From assembly GCA_026983755.1 (NCBI GenBank), contig JALSTL010000206.1:1-6533 (forward strand): DNA of 6,533 bases. Reading direction: 5' to 3'. The DNA is from Melioribacteraceae bacterium. Lineage in GTDB: Bacteria; Bacteroidota; Ignavibacteria; Ignavibacteriales; Melioribacteraceae. The notes under the pieces were generated by a model. It ran no database searches, was not told the origin of the DNA, and saw nothing but the letters and a program-made list of their open reading frames with translations. Below are positions 6,466 through 6,533 of the stretch, piece after piece (within the stretch, counting starts at the first letter, position 1; each line of letters starts with the position of its first letter). The position numbers and the translations under genes are program-made.

Positions 6466-6533
6466 TTATCTCAATAACCAAAGAGGATTTTGCTCAAAAT
6501 TATTAATGTATCGAAAAGTTTTTAGAGGATAAT
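6466..6533 (-). CDS. C-terminal end of an unidentified protein (cut by window edge)
   Basis: On the minus strand the frame starting at 6531 is open for 21 codons to a TAA at 6468-6466. It encodes a C-terminus that begins YPLKTFRYINN and ends with FEQNPLWLLR. The other two frames on this strand hit stops within 10 codons. The use of Pro, Trp, Arg and Glu codons in such AT-rich DNA, and a stop 3 bp before the next gene's ATG, fit the end of a cotranscribed upstream gene. The piece is too short to identify its family, and an open run this short could be chance. Confidence 0.5.
   Translation of the reverse strand, partial: YPLKTFRYINNFEQNPLWLLR

Overview
This is an AT-rich bacterial chromosomal window built around a tRNA/rRNA modification cluster. 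The gene set is housekeeping (ClpB, MnmE, MnmG, RsmG, MurQ). The reading frames are rich in Lys, Ile and Asn. Two genes start on GTG, one on TTG, and Shine-Dalgarno sequences are clear before clpB and rsmG but absent or weak before mnmE and mnmG. Together with the MnmG segment [13 protein letters not shown], which resembles the form I recall from Bacteroidota/Chlorobiota relatives, this tentatively suggests an AT-rich member of the Bacteroidota-Chlorobiota-Ignavibacteriota group. That placement is an inference of low to moderate confidence.

Layout: (1) Positions 1-638, minus strand: the 5' part of clpB, cut by the window edge inside the first Walker A motif. (2) Positions 639-864: divergent promoter region with a perfect 11-bp inverted repeat and a half-CIRCE-like sequence. 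(3) Positions 865-5798, plus strand: a probable operon mnmE - mnmG - rsmG - murQ. The mnmE-mnmG spacer (77 bp) carries two copies of a 14-bp palindrome that is the core of the ParB-binding centromere site parS. mnmG-rsmG are 19 bp apart and rsmG/murQ overlap by 4 bp (GTGA). (4) Positions 5799-5877: short convergent spacer, extremely AT-rich. (5) Positions 5878-6533, minus strand: an unrecognised 194-residue single-pass membrane protein, preceded by what looks like the last 21 codons of another gene ending 3 bp before its start.

How the genes fit together: MnmE and MnmG form the complex that modifies the wobble uridine (U34) of certain tRNAs. RsmG methylates 16S rRNA in the decoding region, so the first three genes tune translation. 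MurQ is a peptidoglycan-recycling enzyme and is the odd member. In many bacteria the gene pair mnmG-rsmG is followed by parA-parB. Here murQ takes that place, yet the parS sites are present upstream of mnmG. The twin parS is the most informative non-coding signal: it implies a chromosomal ParABS system encoded elsewhere, and that this window lies in the origin-proximal part of the chromosome. I saw no rRNA, tRNA, CRISPR array, insertion sequence or replication origin (no DnaA-box cluster).
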